Positions 1 through 9,613 are shown, numbered from the stretch's first letter. The stretch: 23,901 nucleotides of DNA from Rhizophagus sp. LPA8_4_AMF (GCA_021464525.1 JADRCO010000982.1:1-23901); one strand, 5' to 3'. Notes: generated from the letters alone by a model not told the origin. A program made the numbers and translations.

Positions 1-560
1 GAATATAAAAGTGGGATTGCAAGCAAATTCGGCACTAATTCCTGGCAATTACTAGTATTAGGTCAATCTTGGTACTTCCGATCCTCTAACCAGTTTCTTA
101 AAAGTTGCAAGAAAGTAACGGGAAAGTGCCTGGAACTGGCAAGGAACTGAATCACATGATTAACATGGTAGGCGCAGTAAATATTCACTTAATTTTGGCC
201 AACACTATTCTATGATTTCGACCAGATCTTTGGATATAATAACTCGGCATCCAAGAAGTGATCTGAAACTGGCGAACTAATAGAACATCTCTGGCTTCCT
301 GCAAGTTCCATGAGAGTTTCCCACCAGTTCCATGACAGCTCTACAGTAGTTCCAGGATACTACCAAGTCACCATCATGGCGCCAAGCTGGATCCTCAAAT
401 CATGTGCTCTAAAGATCGGCCAGAATTATAGCATAATGTCAGCCGAAATTAATCGCAGATCTACTGCGCCACCCGACACGATTTTTTTTACCACAATTTA
501 GCATTTTAACAGGCAACCAAATAGGCGCACAGTTCATCCATATTTACTAACCAACAGGTC
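1..560. other. Higher-GC segment, probable old repeat relic
   Basis: This stretch is clearly richer in G+C than most of the window and has no convincing gene. The words AGTTCC and GGAACT recur many times between about 120 and 360, as if short related units had been duplicated and scrambled. An open frame of 63 codons at 310-501 shows no recognisable domain. I infer a decayed dispersed repeat, but I cannot name the family. Confidence 0.3.
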
Positions 561-600
561 ATAATACGTAAATAACATTATAATATACGTAAATCACATT
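561..600. repeat. Two-copy tandem repeat of about 20 bp
   Basis: Copies at 561-579 and 580-600 share the core TACGTAAAT followed by CACATT or AACATT. The second copy is two bases longer. It directly abuts the palindrome cluster and may belong to the same element. Confidence 0.6.
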
Positions 601-606
601 ATAACA

Positions 607-725
607 TCCTAGGACATATTAATTAATAAACTATAATGTCCTAGGACATATTAGTCTGGAACAAGTAGTTTGTTCTAGGACATATTAATATATTAATATA
701 TTAATATGTCCTAGGACAAACTACT
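607..725. repeat. Palindrome cluster, MITE-like, built on TGTCCTAGGACA
   Basis: The self-complementary 12-mer TGTCCTAGGACA occurs intact at 637-648 and 707-718, with variants at 607 and about 673. The stretch 664-725 is one 62-bp palindrome with a single mismatched pair, its arms starting AGTAGTTTGT and its centre made of TTAATA units. A smaller inverted repeat, 607-621 against 634-646, lies beside it. No coding capacity is present. The structure fits a tiny foldback or MITE element, perhaps one copy nested next to another. No target duplication could be assigned with confidence. Confidence 0.6.
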
Positions 726-822
726 GCAATCTTTCAGTGCACCAAGTATATCAACAATAATAATGAGTTTGTTAAAAAACTCGTCTATTATATTAACTAT
801 AGAAACATTATTCGATATCTGA

Positions 823-1125
823 AATTATCATTGTGTCCCTTCAAATAATATGATTAAACCTTTGACAAGGGATAATAACATTAAATCAAAATATCATGCT
901 CGGCTACAAGAGAAGGGAAAATGTCAAAAGTCTTAATATAGTAGATTTAGGATCGCTATTAGAAACAAAATAAGGGAAAACAGTGAAAATTCTCAAAACA
1001 ATAGCTCCAAGAATGATACTAGTGAAGTTAAACGTGATTCTACATTCATGGCACAATATCAAAAATTGATTGCAGCAGCTAGGGATGATAAGAAAAAGAA
1101 GAAAGATAATAGTCAAAGTTCTTAG
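823..1125 (+). pseudogene. Decayed coding fragment, C-terminal end of unknown protein
   Basis: One frame reads as protein-like sequence from about 823 to a stop at 1123-1125, broken by one in-frame TAA at 934-936. The second half is hydrophilic, rich in Asn, Ser and Lys, and ends in a basic run (ARDDKKKKKDNSQSS). There is no usable start, and a stop (820-822) closes the frame upstream. The T-rich tail and AAAT microsatellite that follow suggest the end of a retrotransposon protein, but no reverse-transcriptase motif is present in this fragment. Function is not recognised. Confidence 0.35.
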
Positions 1126-1650
1126 GCTAGAATTAGGAGTTATTATATTAATTGTTATAGTTTGAACGAATTATATAGCAATTTGTAGTTTTTGTCATTA
1201 GATATTTTATTTGTTTTTATTTCAAATTATTTTCTTAGAGTATCTAACAATTTTAGTTATTTTTTTATCTAAAACAATTAGAAAATAGGGTGGATTATTC
1301 CTCATTTTACAGTATTTACATGAGGCGAGAGTTTTCTCAAAAGAAAAATACGGCAAAGTGTTTGTTTTGTGTTGATCTTTTCTTGTTCCTTTTGTCACTT
1401 TTAAAAGTGCGGAGTTTAGTCTTTTGTTGTTTATTTTTACCTTAACTCAGTTGTCGTTAGTAGCTTATTATTCTTTTAGTTTAATTTTCTACTAAGTCTA
1501 GTTGTAAGATTTGTAGTCCTTTGTAGTTTTTTTACTATTTTTGACCTTTGTTCTACAACTTCACATCCTGTAATCTCTTTTTCTGTTCAAATAAATATAT
1601 GTGCTATGCACCTTTGTGAACTGAAAAATAAATAAATAAATAAATAAATT
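1126..1650 (+). mobile_element. T-rich tail ending in (AAAT)6, possible LINE 3' end
   Basis: After the fragment above come about 480 bases of T- and GT-rich non-coding sequence, then an AATAAATA stretch near 1590, then six AAAT units at 1626-1649. A decayed coding end, a long untranslated tail and a short tandem A-rich terminus in this order are typical of non-LTR retrotransposon 3' ends. The 5' part and the target duplication were not found, so the call is an inference. Confidence 0.3.
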
Positions 1651-3176
1651 TTATATTTCATTATGCATTTATAAATATGACTACTTTGAAATTTTGCCTT
1701 TTACTAAGCAAAATTATAGATGACTTTATAAAAAATTTTATATGATGGCTAAGCAAATTTTTTTGTTACCTATATATGTATTGTTTGGGGTCCTACTTGT
1801 TCATCCTTCACGATGGGATGACATGATAAAATAAGCACAGAATTCCAAACATTATCATAATAGTAAATTATTTTATAGAAAAGTGTTGAGGTAGTAAAGA
1901 CGAATGGAAAATACAGAAAAAAAAAGATGAGTCATATCAAAAATCAAGAAAAAAGATAAAACAAACTCTAGCATCACCACCGAAAAGTTTCAGACACTTA
2001 TAATATGATCAAATTTGCATTTGTTAAAATTTTACACAAGTATTTTTAAAGATATTAAATAATAATAAATACAACTTAATTCCATTTCATGTTTTTCATA
2101 AATTATCATGTCTATCTATTATAATATTATGCATTGTGTGATAAATAGATTGTCATCAAAAATGGATGGGAAATTAACCATTCTAGGAATTAAGATCCGA
2201 TATTTGATCAGGGACTATTCCCTGAATAATTACTGGTTCGCTATATTTCATTCTAACCCCACACGTTTTGAAATCGGAAAATCTGGATTAGAATGACGAT
2301 CTATTATTTTGATTGACAGTAATAAAATAGGTAAATAGGCACATAAATTGTGATTTGGAATGGTATATTGGATAAAAAAAAAATATTTTATTGATGTTAT
2401 TTATTATATTCAATTTATCAATTAAAATCAAATACAATTTAAAAAGATGCTTCCAATTCAAAAATATAAAAAATGATATTTATTGTAATTAAATCTATAG
2501 GTGGCTTGTTAAAACAATAATGATCACATAATCACATCATATTATGCTACTATAATTGGCAATATCGTGTTATTTCATGAAAACAAATTCTCAAGGGATA
2601 AGTTGTACAGATACTAAATTTATGTTAACAATAATAACGATTCAAATATTTGTCAATAGCAATTCTTTTTTTAGTATATATATAATGTGATTTGGATCAA
2701 TTCACACTAAGTATTACAATAAAGATGGTCATGTTATCATGTTATGTACTGTAACTCAATCAGCGAAGTTTTTAAACGAATTGCATTCTCACCAAGGAAG
2801 GAACCGTCTTTTATTATTCGTTAAATTTGATATCGCGTTTAATGGTTTTTTTCTACTTTTGCTTTATTAATATTAGCAAAATATTTTTAATCATTATAAA
2901 ACCTGTTGCTGATGATCATATACCGTGTAGCACAACAATTACTCATTATTCAAAAAGAACCAAAAAAAGATGGTTTTTGTTCAACTTTTTTGAAACTATA
3001 ATGAAGTTTTTCCTGTTTTTGACGCATTTATAATTACTGCGGATAAATCCTGTTAACCCATAAAATTTACCACCTAGTTGCATGAGTTTACATATTCTCA
3101 TATGACAATCTGCAAGAAAAGCCTTAATTTGTCTTTATTCGTTAAAAAAAAGGTCATTATACCTAATCCCTAAAAC
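1651..3176. other. AT-rich non-coding stretch with small hairpins
   Basis: No convincing gene is present. Open frames of 62 and 68 codons (2108-2296 and 2827-3033) have ordinary AT-rich composition and no domain. Two structures stand out. A 6-bp hairpin at 2209-2224 has arms CAGGGA and TCCCTG. A wider inverted repeat pairs 2248-2258 (TCATTCTAACC) with 2285-2296. They may be parts of an old MITE. Confidence 0.4.
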
Positions 3177-3186
3177 TATATAAATA
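3177..3186 (+). promoter_or_regulatory. TATA-like element upstream of the four-exon gene
   Basis: The sequence TATATAAATA lies 110 bp before the ATG at 3296 and just before the long A and T tracts. Position and sequence fit a fungal core promoter. In such AT-rich DNA the match could also be chance. Confidence 0.35.
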
Positions 3187-3194
3187 AGAGGCGG

Positions 3195-3242
3195 AAAAAA
3201 AAAAAAAAAAAAAATTTCCACGATATTCTTTTTTTTTTTTTT
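3195..3242. repeat. A20 and T14 homopolymer tracts in a promoter
   Basis: Twenty consecutive A (3195-3214) and fourteen consecutive T (3229-3242) are separated by 14 bases, then a CCCCTTTCCCC pyrimidine tract follows. Rigid poly(dA:dT) tracts commonly exclude nucleosomes at fungal promoters. This pair sits between the TATA-like element and the start codon of the gene at 3296. Confidence 0.6.
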
Positions 3243-3295
3243 CCCCTTTCCCCTTCATGATTATTCTTTTGAACAAATGTTATAAATTGTAAAAT

Positions 3296-4187
3296 ATGGC
3301 TGGCACCACTGTAGCATTTATGATTTGTTCACTCATTTACTCTCTAATAAAAATATTTACAAGAAAATCATGGAGTTCATTAATGTTTTGTCGTTTCGTA
3401 AGTATTTTTATTATCATATAAAAATGTAAATTACGATTAAATTTTATTATTTCTTTTTTTTTAGACAAAATGTGAGAACGATGAGATAAAAGTTGTATAT
3501 AAATATAGAATAATTGATGAAGTCGCTGGTTATGAAGTTTCTGAACATAATGAATTTTGCTTGCAAGCAGCAACTGCAGCAATTGATCAACAAGGTACGT
3601 AAATATTCTCTCAGGTTATTGTTTAAAATGCAAATCGTAAACTTAAAAAAAAATTGATTGTTTAATTATTATTTTAAAGGAGATGAATGTATAACTACGT
3701 ACAATGCAGATGTTTTTAATGATAATTGTAAAAATGATAGTGAATTTATTTACGGAAGTGAAGAAGAACTCGTTAGTGATGACAGCAATTCTTGTTCAGT
3801 TGAAGAAGTTCAAACAGAAGAAGAGATCGACGTCCCTCCTATTGTTGTTAACTGTCCTGCGGATTTCGAAACTAAAAAATTCAAACCTGCCACTAAAGAA
3901 TATTTCTATTTTGTTGAAGTAGACAATTTAAAAAATCTTAATAATTATGATAATCGTATCGGTGTAAGAAAATCTAAAAAAATTTCTTCTTCAAAGATAA
4001 GTCCGAAAAGTCCTCAATTTAACGATTGGTGTAAGTAATCTTAAACTTTTACGTTGCATATAATTATTATTTATTTTTTTAAAAAATTTTTGGTTTTTTT
4101 TTAGATGGGAAGGATATAAAAATTCGTTCGTGTCCTAAAGAATATAAAAAACCATGGTGGACAAGGGTTGATCCATCGAAATATTAA
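3296..4187 (+). CDS. Four-exon gene, 221-aa membrane-anchored acidic protein of unknown function
   Basis: I assembled four exons: 3296-3397, 3465-3594, 3680-4030 and 4105-4187. All three introns (67, 85 and 74 nt) are GT-AG, with donors GTAAGT, GTACGT and GTAAGT. Introns 1 and 3 have T-rich acceptors. Phases (0, 1, 1) agree and the total, 666 nt, is a whole number of codons. The protein starts MAGTTVAFMICSLIYSL, a hydrophobic stretch (residues 4-21) followed by basic residues, so a signal anchor or signal peptide is likely. Residues 99-128 are strongly acidic (EEE and DD clusters), 174-187 are basic and Ser-rich, and the tail contains KKPWW. Cysteines lie at 11, 32, 37, 66, 81, 94, 116, 136 and 204. 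I recognise no family. The frame opening at 3658 inside intron 2 is only a read-through of exon 3. A TATA-like box and a polyadenylation signal flank the gene. A secreted or membrane-tethered protein is plausible, but its role is unknown. Confidence 0.8.
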
Positions 4188-4347
4188 AAAAAAAAACCAA
4201 GCGCATCATTTTTGTTATATTTTTATAGATTATACTCTTCGTGATCTTATTTGTACAGTTTTTAATATTTTTATTTTTGTATAAATTTTTTTTTTTTTTT
4301 TACTTTTTAAAATAAGCTAATTTCAAATTTTATATTTTCCGCTTATA

Positions 4348-4353
4348 AATAAA
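4348..4353 (+). terminator. AATAAA polyadenylation signal
   Basis: A canonical AATAAA lies 160 nt after the stop of the four-exon gene, following a T-rich stretch. It is the most likely 3'-end signal for that transcript. Confidence 0.45.
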
Positions 4354-4735
4354 GTATTTGGTGAAATTAAATGACTTTATATATAATAGACGCCCTGCTT
4401 TGTAAGATTAGTTTTCGACGTTAAATAAATTGTTTAATACGATAATAGCATTTTAATTGGTTATAATAATAAATTTGTATATTGACCACATTAAAATCTT
4501 CATTTATGTAATTCGATGTGATTAGATTTTTAATTTACTAAACACATGAGAATAATTTAATAAAATAACTTAAATAAATGAATTTATTGTATTTCGTTTA
4601 CTTTATTATTAAATTAATTTATTCGCATCTTAAATGTCTATGTCTTATCTTAGTAGGTTTATCCTTTAACAATATGAATTATAAAATTGATGTTTACTTT
4701 TTTATTATGCACGAAAAGTTTATTTTATTAACTAA

Positions 4736-4969
4736 ATCCGATTACCACGTGTAATAAAAGCACAGTCTGAAGTTCGTTATATTTCATGTGTATGCCGTGA
4801 AGGTCCTAAAAACACCCGCTTCGCATATTTCACTTTTCGTTCATATAGCCAGAGTTGCTTTTGCTACAGTGATAGTAGAAGGATCAGACTTCGGGATGAT
4901 AACGATAATTTTCCAGAGCAGCCCACAAGCCAAAGTCAGAATTTACGGCGAGAAGTAACCCTTGATTGA
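4736..4969 (+). other. Open fragment with cysteines, possible exon or relic
   Basis: A 77-codon open frame without a suitable ATG runs from a stop at 4733-4735 to TGA at 4967-4969. It has higher G+C than its surroundings and balanced codons. The encoded stretch includes YISCVCREGP and SYSQSCFCYSD, then turns Arg- and Gln-rich. The spaced cysteines resemble a small extracellular cysteine-rich fold, but no family can be assigned. A possible 3' splice site (GCACAG) lies at 4760-4765, inside the open frame. It could be an isolated exon, a pseudogene piece, or chance. Confidence 0.3.
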
Positions 4970-6488
4970 AGGAATTAATCAGAGTACCTCTCCTTTGAGC
5001 GTGAATGAACAATATTAAACAGTTATACAGTGTAAAGAAACGCAATTCATCTAATTCTTTTTTGGATGTTTAAAAAATAAATATTGAATATATTGATAAT
5101 ATATGTGATATATTATGTGATCAAGAATGTAAAAATGTATCAACGTGTAAAAAATAATTCATGGAATGATGTTTTTGGTCTTTTTTTTTATGATAGATTA
5201 TAGAATGTCGGGGATAAAAGTCATACAATAACTCTTTGTTAATCATATGAAATCGAACTTTTTGAGAATGTTATTGTTATAAGCTGATTATTACAGCCAG
5301 TAATGAGTCGTAAGAGTGATACAAATAATGCAAATCCTGCAGCAAGCAATAAAATTCTGTCTCACGCCAGGAATAGTAATAATAGATAAAAAAAATGTAT
5401 CGGGAATTTTGATTTGAATTTATCTAGATAATTTAATACAGGATAAATAAACAAGTAAGTTTCCGTTAACTTTAAAATCGAATTTGAGTGAACATCGTAC
5501 AAACATTTTAAGGGGTAATTTGTTTATCAAATTTCTGATTGTAATAAGCAGTTAATAAGCAAGCTAATAAATACAGTATGTTAAAAAAAAATCATTATGT
5601 ATAAAACTAAGTTCATATGGAAGTCCATCAATTATAATATGAAAATTATTATAAAAAGATATATCAAGTTTTTGTAAGTTAATCATAATTTTTAAATTTT
5701 TAAAAAAATTATAATTAGTCCAAAAATTAATCAAGTAAAATATCGTGACAACCAGTAATTGACAAAATTTTGTTATAATATAGGTATAATAATATAAAAT
5801 GCAAAAATTGAGATTATTTAGCTTAATAGTTATTAAGATAGTAAAAATCATGATGCCAATCATCAATTTTATATGGAATTTTTCAACAAATCATGATGTC
5901 AAATTTTTTATATACTTTAGAACTTTAGATCTGGATTAATAAAAAATTTTATTAAATTAGTTAACAAGAAATTTAAAGAATATACTATCTGCAACTTTTT
6001 TCTTATCTATAAAATATAATATTACAAATAAACAATAATTCAGTATTAAAATTTGGGCCAATATTATAAATTTTAGCCAGAATTAACTTAGTTAATGCTC
6101 CTTATTATACTTAAATATTTCTATTTTCCAAAATTCTCATTTTATTTTTCTACAGTAGTCTAATTTATAGATATTACTATTTACTTTATTTAGTTCAATT
6201 TTCTTGAATTTTAAATAATCTTATAATATTCTATTGCTTCTTTTATCTCATTATTTTTACATCTGTTTACTGTAGTTACTTTACTTTATATGAACTTCTT
6301 AATTTTTCTTTTCCTATGCCTTTAATTAATTTATAGACCATTTTTTCTTTTTTACCATTTTTTTCAATTTCTTTTTTGTTTCTCTCACATCTATTTCCAT
6401 TATTTCTTTATATTTTCTTTCTTTCTTTATTATCAGTTTTTTTTTTCTCTATCTTTCTTTTTTTTTATTTATTTTTTCCAATAAGAGG
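4970..6488. other. AT-rich non-coding stretch
   Basis: No supported gene. A 28-codon frame with ATG at 5303 (beginning MSRKSDTNNANPAAS) follows a possible acceptor TTATTACAG but has no partner exon. The 100-codon minus-strand frame at 5564-5866 is dominated by Ile, Phe, Tyr and Asn, as expected from AT-rich noise or a strongly decayed gene. From about 6120 the plus strand becomes strongly pyrimidine-rich. Confidence 0.4.
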
Positions 6489-6664
6489 AGTGACACTTAT
6501 TACATAATTATTAAAGAGAAGGAGGGGATAGTCAAAATCTTACATTACACTTAATAAAATCACATGATTTATAATATAATAATTTGATTGGCTGTTAAAT
6601 CTGATGACAAGAGGGGGAAGGGGTAAGTTTATATTAAACTAAATATGATGTAATATGTATCACT
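6489..6664. mobile_element. MITE-like element with 17-bp terminal inverted repeats
   Basis: The left end AGTGACACTTATTACAT (6489-6505) matches the inverted right end (6648-6664) at 15 of 17 positions. The element is 176 bp and non-coding, with a purine-rich middle (AGAGGGGGAAGGGG). The AGTGA-type terminus resembles hAT-class ends, but no clear 8-bp target duplication flanks it, so class and exact edges are uncertain. Confidence 0.45.
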
Positions 6665-7320
6665 GCCCTAATCATTCCCTAAATTTCTTTTTCAAATAAT
6701 AATAATCTTCCAATAATCTTTAACTTTTAATTCTTTAACATTAACAAATTTTCTTTATTTTTTTCCATTATTTCTTTATCAATTTTTATTCTTTCCACAA
6801 TTTTCTCTTTTTTTTACTTAATTCATATATTAATATTTGAAAATTCTGATTTTACTATTCTTTCTATTCAATATAAATTTCTTTTATTTTTACATTTTCT
6901 TTTATATTATTATTTATTTTTTGATCTTTTCTTCTATTACTTTCAAGTATTTTCTTTTATACTATTATTACTTTTTAATTATTTTCTTATAATACTTCTA
7001 AATTATTTCCTTCTATACTTTTTTTAACTATTCTATTTACAATTTTATTATTAATAACTTCTTCACTTTTATTTTCAATTCTATTTTTTTTTGTTCACAT
7101 CTTTTTTTATTTCTACTACATTGCATATAATATTCCATTTTTCAATAATTTTACCATTTTTATCATAAAATTCTATTATTATATTGGGTGAGTGCTGGGA
7201 AAAAGGACTAATTAGACAATGGATTTTATTGTTTATTTGGTCCCTTTTCCCAGCATTCACCTTATATTTCCTTTCCATCCTAATCGATTTATATTTTCTT
7301 AAAATTTTCTTTCCCAAAAT
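6665..7320 (-). pseudogene. Decayed Lys/Asn/Glu-rich coding sequence
   Basis: The plus strand is pyrimidine-rich, so the minus strand reads as A- and G-rich, protein-like sequence. A 78-codon frame (7317-7081) is followed after a frame change by another open stretch (about 7075-6985, IENKSEEVINNKIVN...) and more broken pieces rich in Lys, Asn, Glu and Ile. No domain is recognised. Frame changes and stops suggest a pseudogene. Composition bias alone could also produce such frames. Confidence 0.3.
7187..7261. repeat. 22-bp inverted repeat with 31-bp loop
   Basis: GGTGAGTGCTGGGAAAAAGG and the next two bases (7187-7208) pair with 7240-7261 with two mismatches. The arms are much richer in G+C than their surroundings. 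It may be a short foldback element or a fossil insertion inside the minus-strand relic. Confidence 0.55.
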
Positions 7321-7565
7321 GTTTTTTTAAATTCTTTTAAAATATTTTTTCTAATTTTCTTAAATTTTTTTAATTAATTACTCCAACTTAAGTATAATTA
7401 ATATACATACTTATTTTTTGAATTTTTTATTTTTTTAAAATTTTATTCCAAAATTTCTTATATTTTTTTTCATTATTTATACATAAAAGTATATTTAATT
7501 AATTTATATACTTTACATATAACTTTTTAATATATAAAATTTTATTAATAAAATAAAAGTTACTA

Positions 7566-7756
7566 CAATCAATTCTTGATATAGTGAACTTTAGATTCTA
7601 CACCTCAATTTCATTATAAAATTATAGTGAAGAATTTAAGTAATTTGATTGGTTAATTCGCTATAATAAGGGAAATCTAATCTATTTGATTGGTTAAATA
7701 TCATGTAATCATTAAAATTTGCTATATCAAGAGTTTACTATATCAAGAGTTGACTG
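7566..7756. mobile_element. Pogo/Tc1-mariner-type MITE with TA target duplication
   Basis: The left end begins CAATCAATTCTTGATATAGT and the inverted right end begins CAGTCAACTCTTGATATAGT. Dinucleotide TA flanks both ends (7564-7565 and 7757-7758). The 191-bp element is non-coding. Ends beginning CAGTCAACTC with TA duplication are typical of fungal pogo/Fot1-like transposons of the Tc1-mariner superfamily. The internal word TTTGATTGGTTAA occurs twice (about 7645 and 7684). The transposase source is not in the window. Confidence 0.7.
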
Positions 7757-7759
7757 TAT

Positions 7760-8054
7760 AAAAAAATTATTATATTTTAGTATAAATAAATAAATATAGC
7801 AAACTGACTTTATTTATGTAAATTAAAACTAAAGTTTCTGGTAATGCATCTTTTTTTTATAGATTGTCTGATATTAAAATAAAAAATTATCATGATATAC
7901 AAATAAAATTTTACTAATTTACTAGTGATTTATTAGATTTATTATCAGGTTTTAGATTCAATTATTAAATATTTAACTAATATATTATCATTTTTTATAC
8001 TTGATATTTTATTATTTGGCTAATAATTAATACCTTTTTTTATGTGAAAATTTA
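7760..8054. other. AT-rich non-coding stretch
   Basis: No open frame or repeat of note is seen. The segment is almost entirely A+T. Confidence 0.4.
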
Positions 8055-8641
8055 ATGATAAATACTGCAGAAATTAAAAGAATTCTTACTGATATTAACA
8101 GAAAACTTATTATATAGATTAATATTAAAATTGCCAATGAATCTTCTACATATCTTTTACTATAAAGTTTTAGCAGAATTTATACTGAATTTAATAATAA
8201 TTTATTATAAAAATCAAAAAATTAATTTATATAATAATTATATTGTTGAAGTAAAGATAATAATAACCATAAGGCTTAATAATTTTGAAGAAATCTATCA
8301 TAATAAATTTGGCAGGATGAAATCTGAATTTAATATCCTTTTCTGAAATGAAATGATCTAATATTATAAAATCTAAAACATTAGGTTAAACTTGATTAGC
8401 TAATTATAGCCAATCCTTTAATCAATTACATGAATAGCAATTCTTCATCCAGAAATCTACCGGTAGTTTATTATCAGATGCATTTCTTGATGAGAAAAAT
8501 ATGAACTATTTTAAGCAAGTTTTTGACTTGAATAGAGAAAGATAGAAAGACACTATGGATTATTTATTTAAAATAGTAAGACATGAGATTTATAAACTTA
8601 CTGGAAAAAAGATTGGAAAAGAAATTTTGATCATAACATAG
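8055..8641 (+). pseudogene. Decayed gene of unknown family
   Basis: Protein-like sequence appears in pieces. One frame starts at ATG 8055 (MINTAEIKRILTDINRK) and soon stops. A second, stronger frame runs 8402-8641 and encodes STGSLLSDAFLDEK and later MDYLFKIVRHEIYKLTG, interrupted by TAG at 8435-8437 and 8543-8545 and closed by TAG at 8639-8641. Between TAGs the frame is not lost, so nonsense changes rather than indels dominate there. No domain is recognised. I infer a relic of a larger protein, perhaps from a multicopy family. Confidence 0.4.
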
Positions 8642-9093
8642 GAATCCAAAATTTAGAATAGTAATATTATTTAACAAATGGTAAATAATAAAGAATTTGC
8701 TAGTAGTTTTAATAAATAATTTAGAGTAGTGAGAAGAAACTGCTATAGCATGATTTCCTTTAAATACAATCTAGCCCATTTCATTTTTCATTTATATTTA
8801 CTTACCTAATGTATTTACAAAAAAAAAATATAAATGATCATGTTGATAATATTATCTTTATTATAAATGTGATAAATGAAGTTTATATCTAATTAGATTT
8901 TATAAGATACAAGAATATGAAATATAATAGCAACAGAATTAGTAAGAAAAGCAAATAAAAAGAATAACTTTTATAGTGTTATCTAATATACAAATTAAGA
9001 AACGATCTCATTTACGGCCGAACTCAAATCAGGTGGCCTCATATTACCATTATCATACCATTATCATAATTAATTTTGAGAGTGGTTGCAACA
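8642..9093. other. Non-coding stretch
   Basis: No supported gene. The unit ACCATTATCAT is repeated twice near 9046-9068. G+C rises after about 9000, at the start of the minus-strand splice-signal region. Confidence 0.35.
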
Positions 9094-9271
9094 TCATCTA
9101 ATCCAGTAGTTCTGCGAGACCTTTAGTAAAAAAGGGAAAGAAAAACATATTAAATAATGTTAAAACATCAAAAATATGAGTGAAATTTCTCATACTTACA
9201 AACTGGAAAATTGTGAACACATTCGTAGAAGTTGTTTTCAATTTGGAACATGAACATTGTATATTTATCAT
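9094..9271 (-). CDS. Tentative two-exon end of a minus-strand gene
   Basis: Reading the minus strand, an exon 9271-9200 beginning ATG and containing CSCSKLKTTSTNVF ends at a good donor GTAAGTATGAG. The intron 9199-9121 (79 nt, acceptor CTAAAG) leads to a last exon, 9120-9094, ending in TGA. In phase 0 this gives 32 codons ending in FQFVSQNYWIR. The other two frames are also open across the first exon, so the frame is not certain. The piece is more likely the 3' end of a longer gene than a complete one. The family is unknown. Confidence 0.25.
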
Positions 9272-9302
9272 GCAAATCTTGCCCTCTTGAACTTTTTATA
9301 TA

Positions 9303-9471
9303 CAGTCAACTCCTTTATAGTCACCCTAGATATAGTCACATCCCCCCTTATATGCACATTTACGTTTGGCCCAAGTTACTAATAAACTTATTAGTAAAAC
9401 CCTTCTCCAAATAGTATTTTTATAATCACACCATTTTTGTTCTCAGGGTGTAACTTATAGGGGGTTGACTG
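9303..9471. mobile_element. Pogo/Tc1-mariner-type MITE with TA target duplication
   Basis: The left end CAGTCAACTCCTTTATAGTC and the inverted right end CAGTCAACCCCCTATAAGTT flank a 169-bp non-coding element. TA dinucleotides border it at 9301-9302 and 9472-9473. The termini match fungal pogo-like elements and resemble the copy at 7566-7756, but the bodies differ, so these are two related families. It lies between tentative minus-strand exons and would be intronic if they belong to one gene. Confidence 0.75.
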
Positions 9472-9613
9472 TATTCAATTAAAATTTTCAGTAGTGTGAG
9501 GCAGACCCCATACCTGCTTCTGCTTAAATTTTATTGAACGCGTTGAAATCTCACTGAATAACGGGTAGGTTCATCATCTTTGATTTCAGAGATTGCGGTT
9601 AAGACGCTTTTGC

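Noticed and set aside
310..501. 63-codon frame as a gene
   Set aside because: It has no domain, lies within repeat-like sequence with recurring AGTTCC words, and has no supporting signals.
3337..3582. Minus-strand 81-codon frame
   Set aside because: It spans exons 1 and 2 and the intron of the plus-strand gene, which has consistent splice sites. It is a shadow.
3658..4038. Single-exon gene of 126 codons
   Set aside because: Its first codons lie in intron 2 and its stop lies in intron 3. The four-exon model explains the sequence better.
5564..5866. Minus-strand 100-codon frame as a real gene
   Set aside because: It is dominated by Ile, Phe, Tyr and Asn with no motif, no promoter context and no splice partners.
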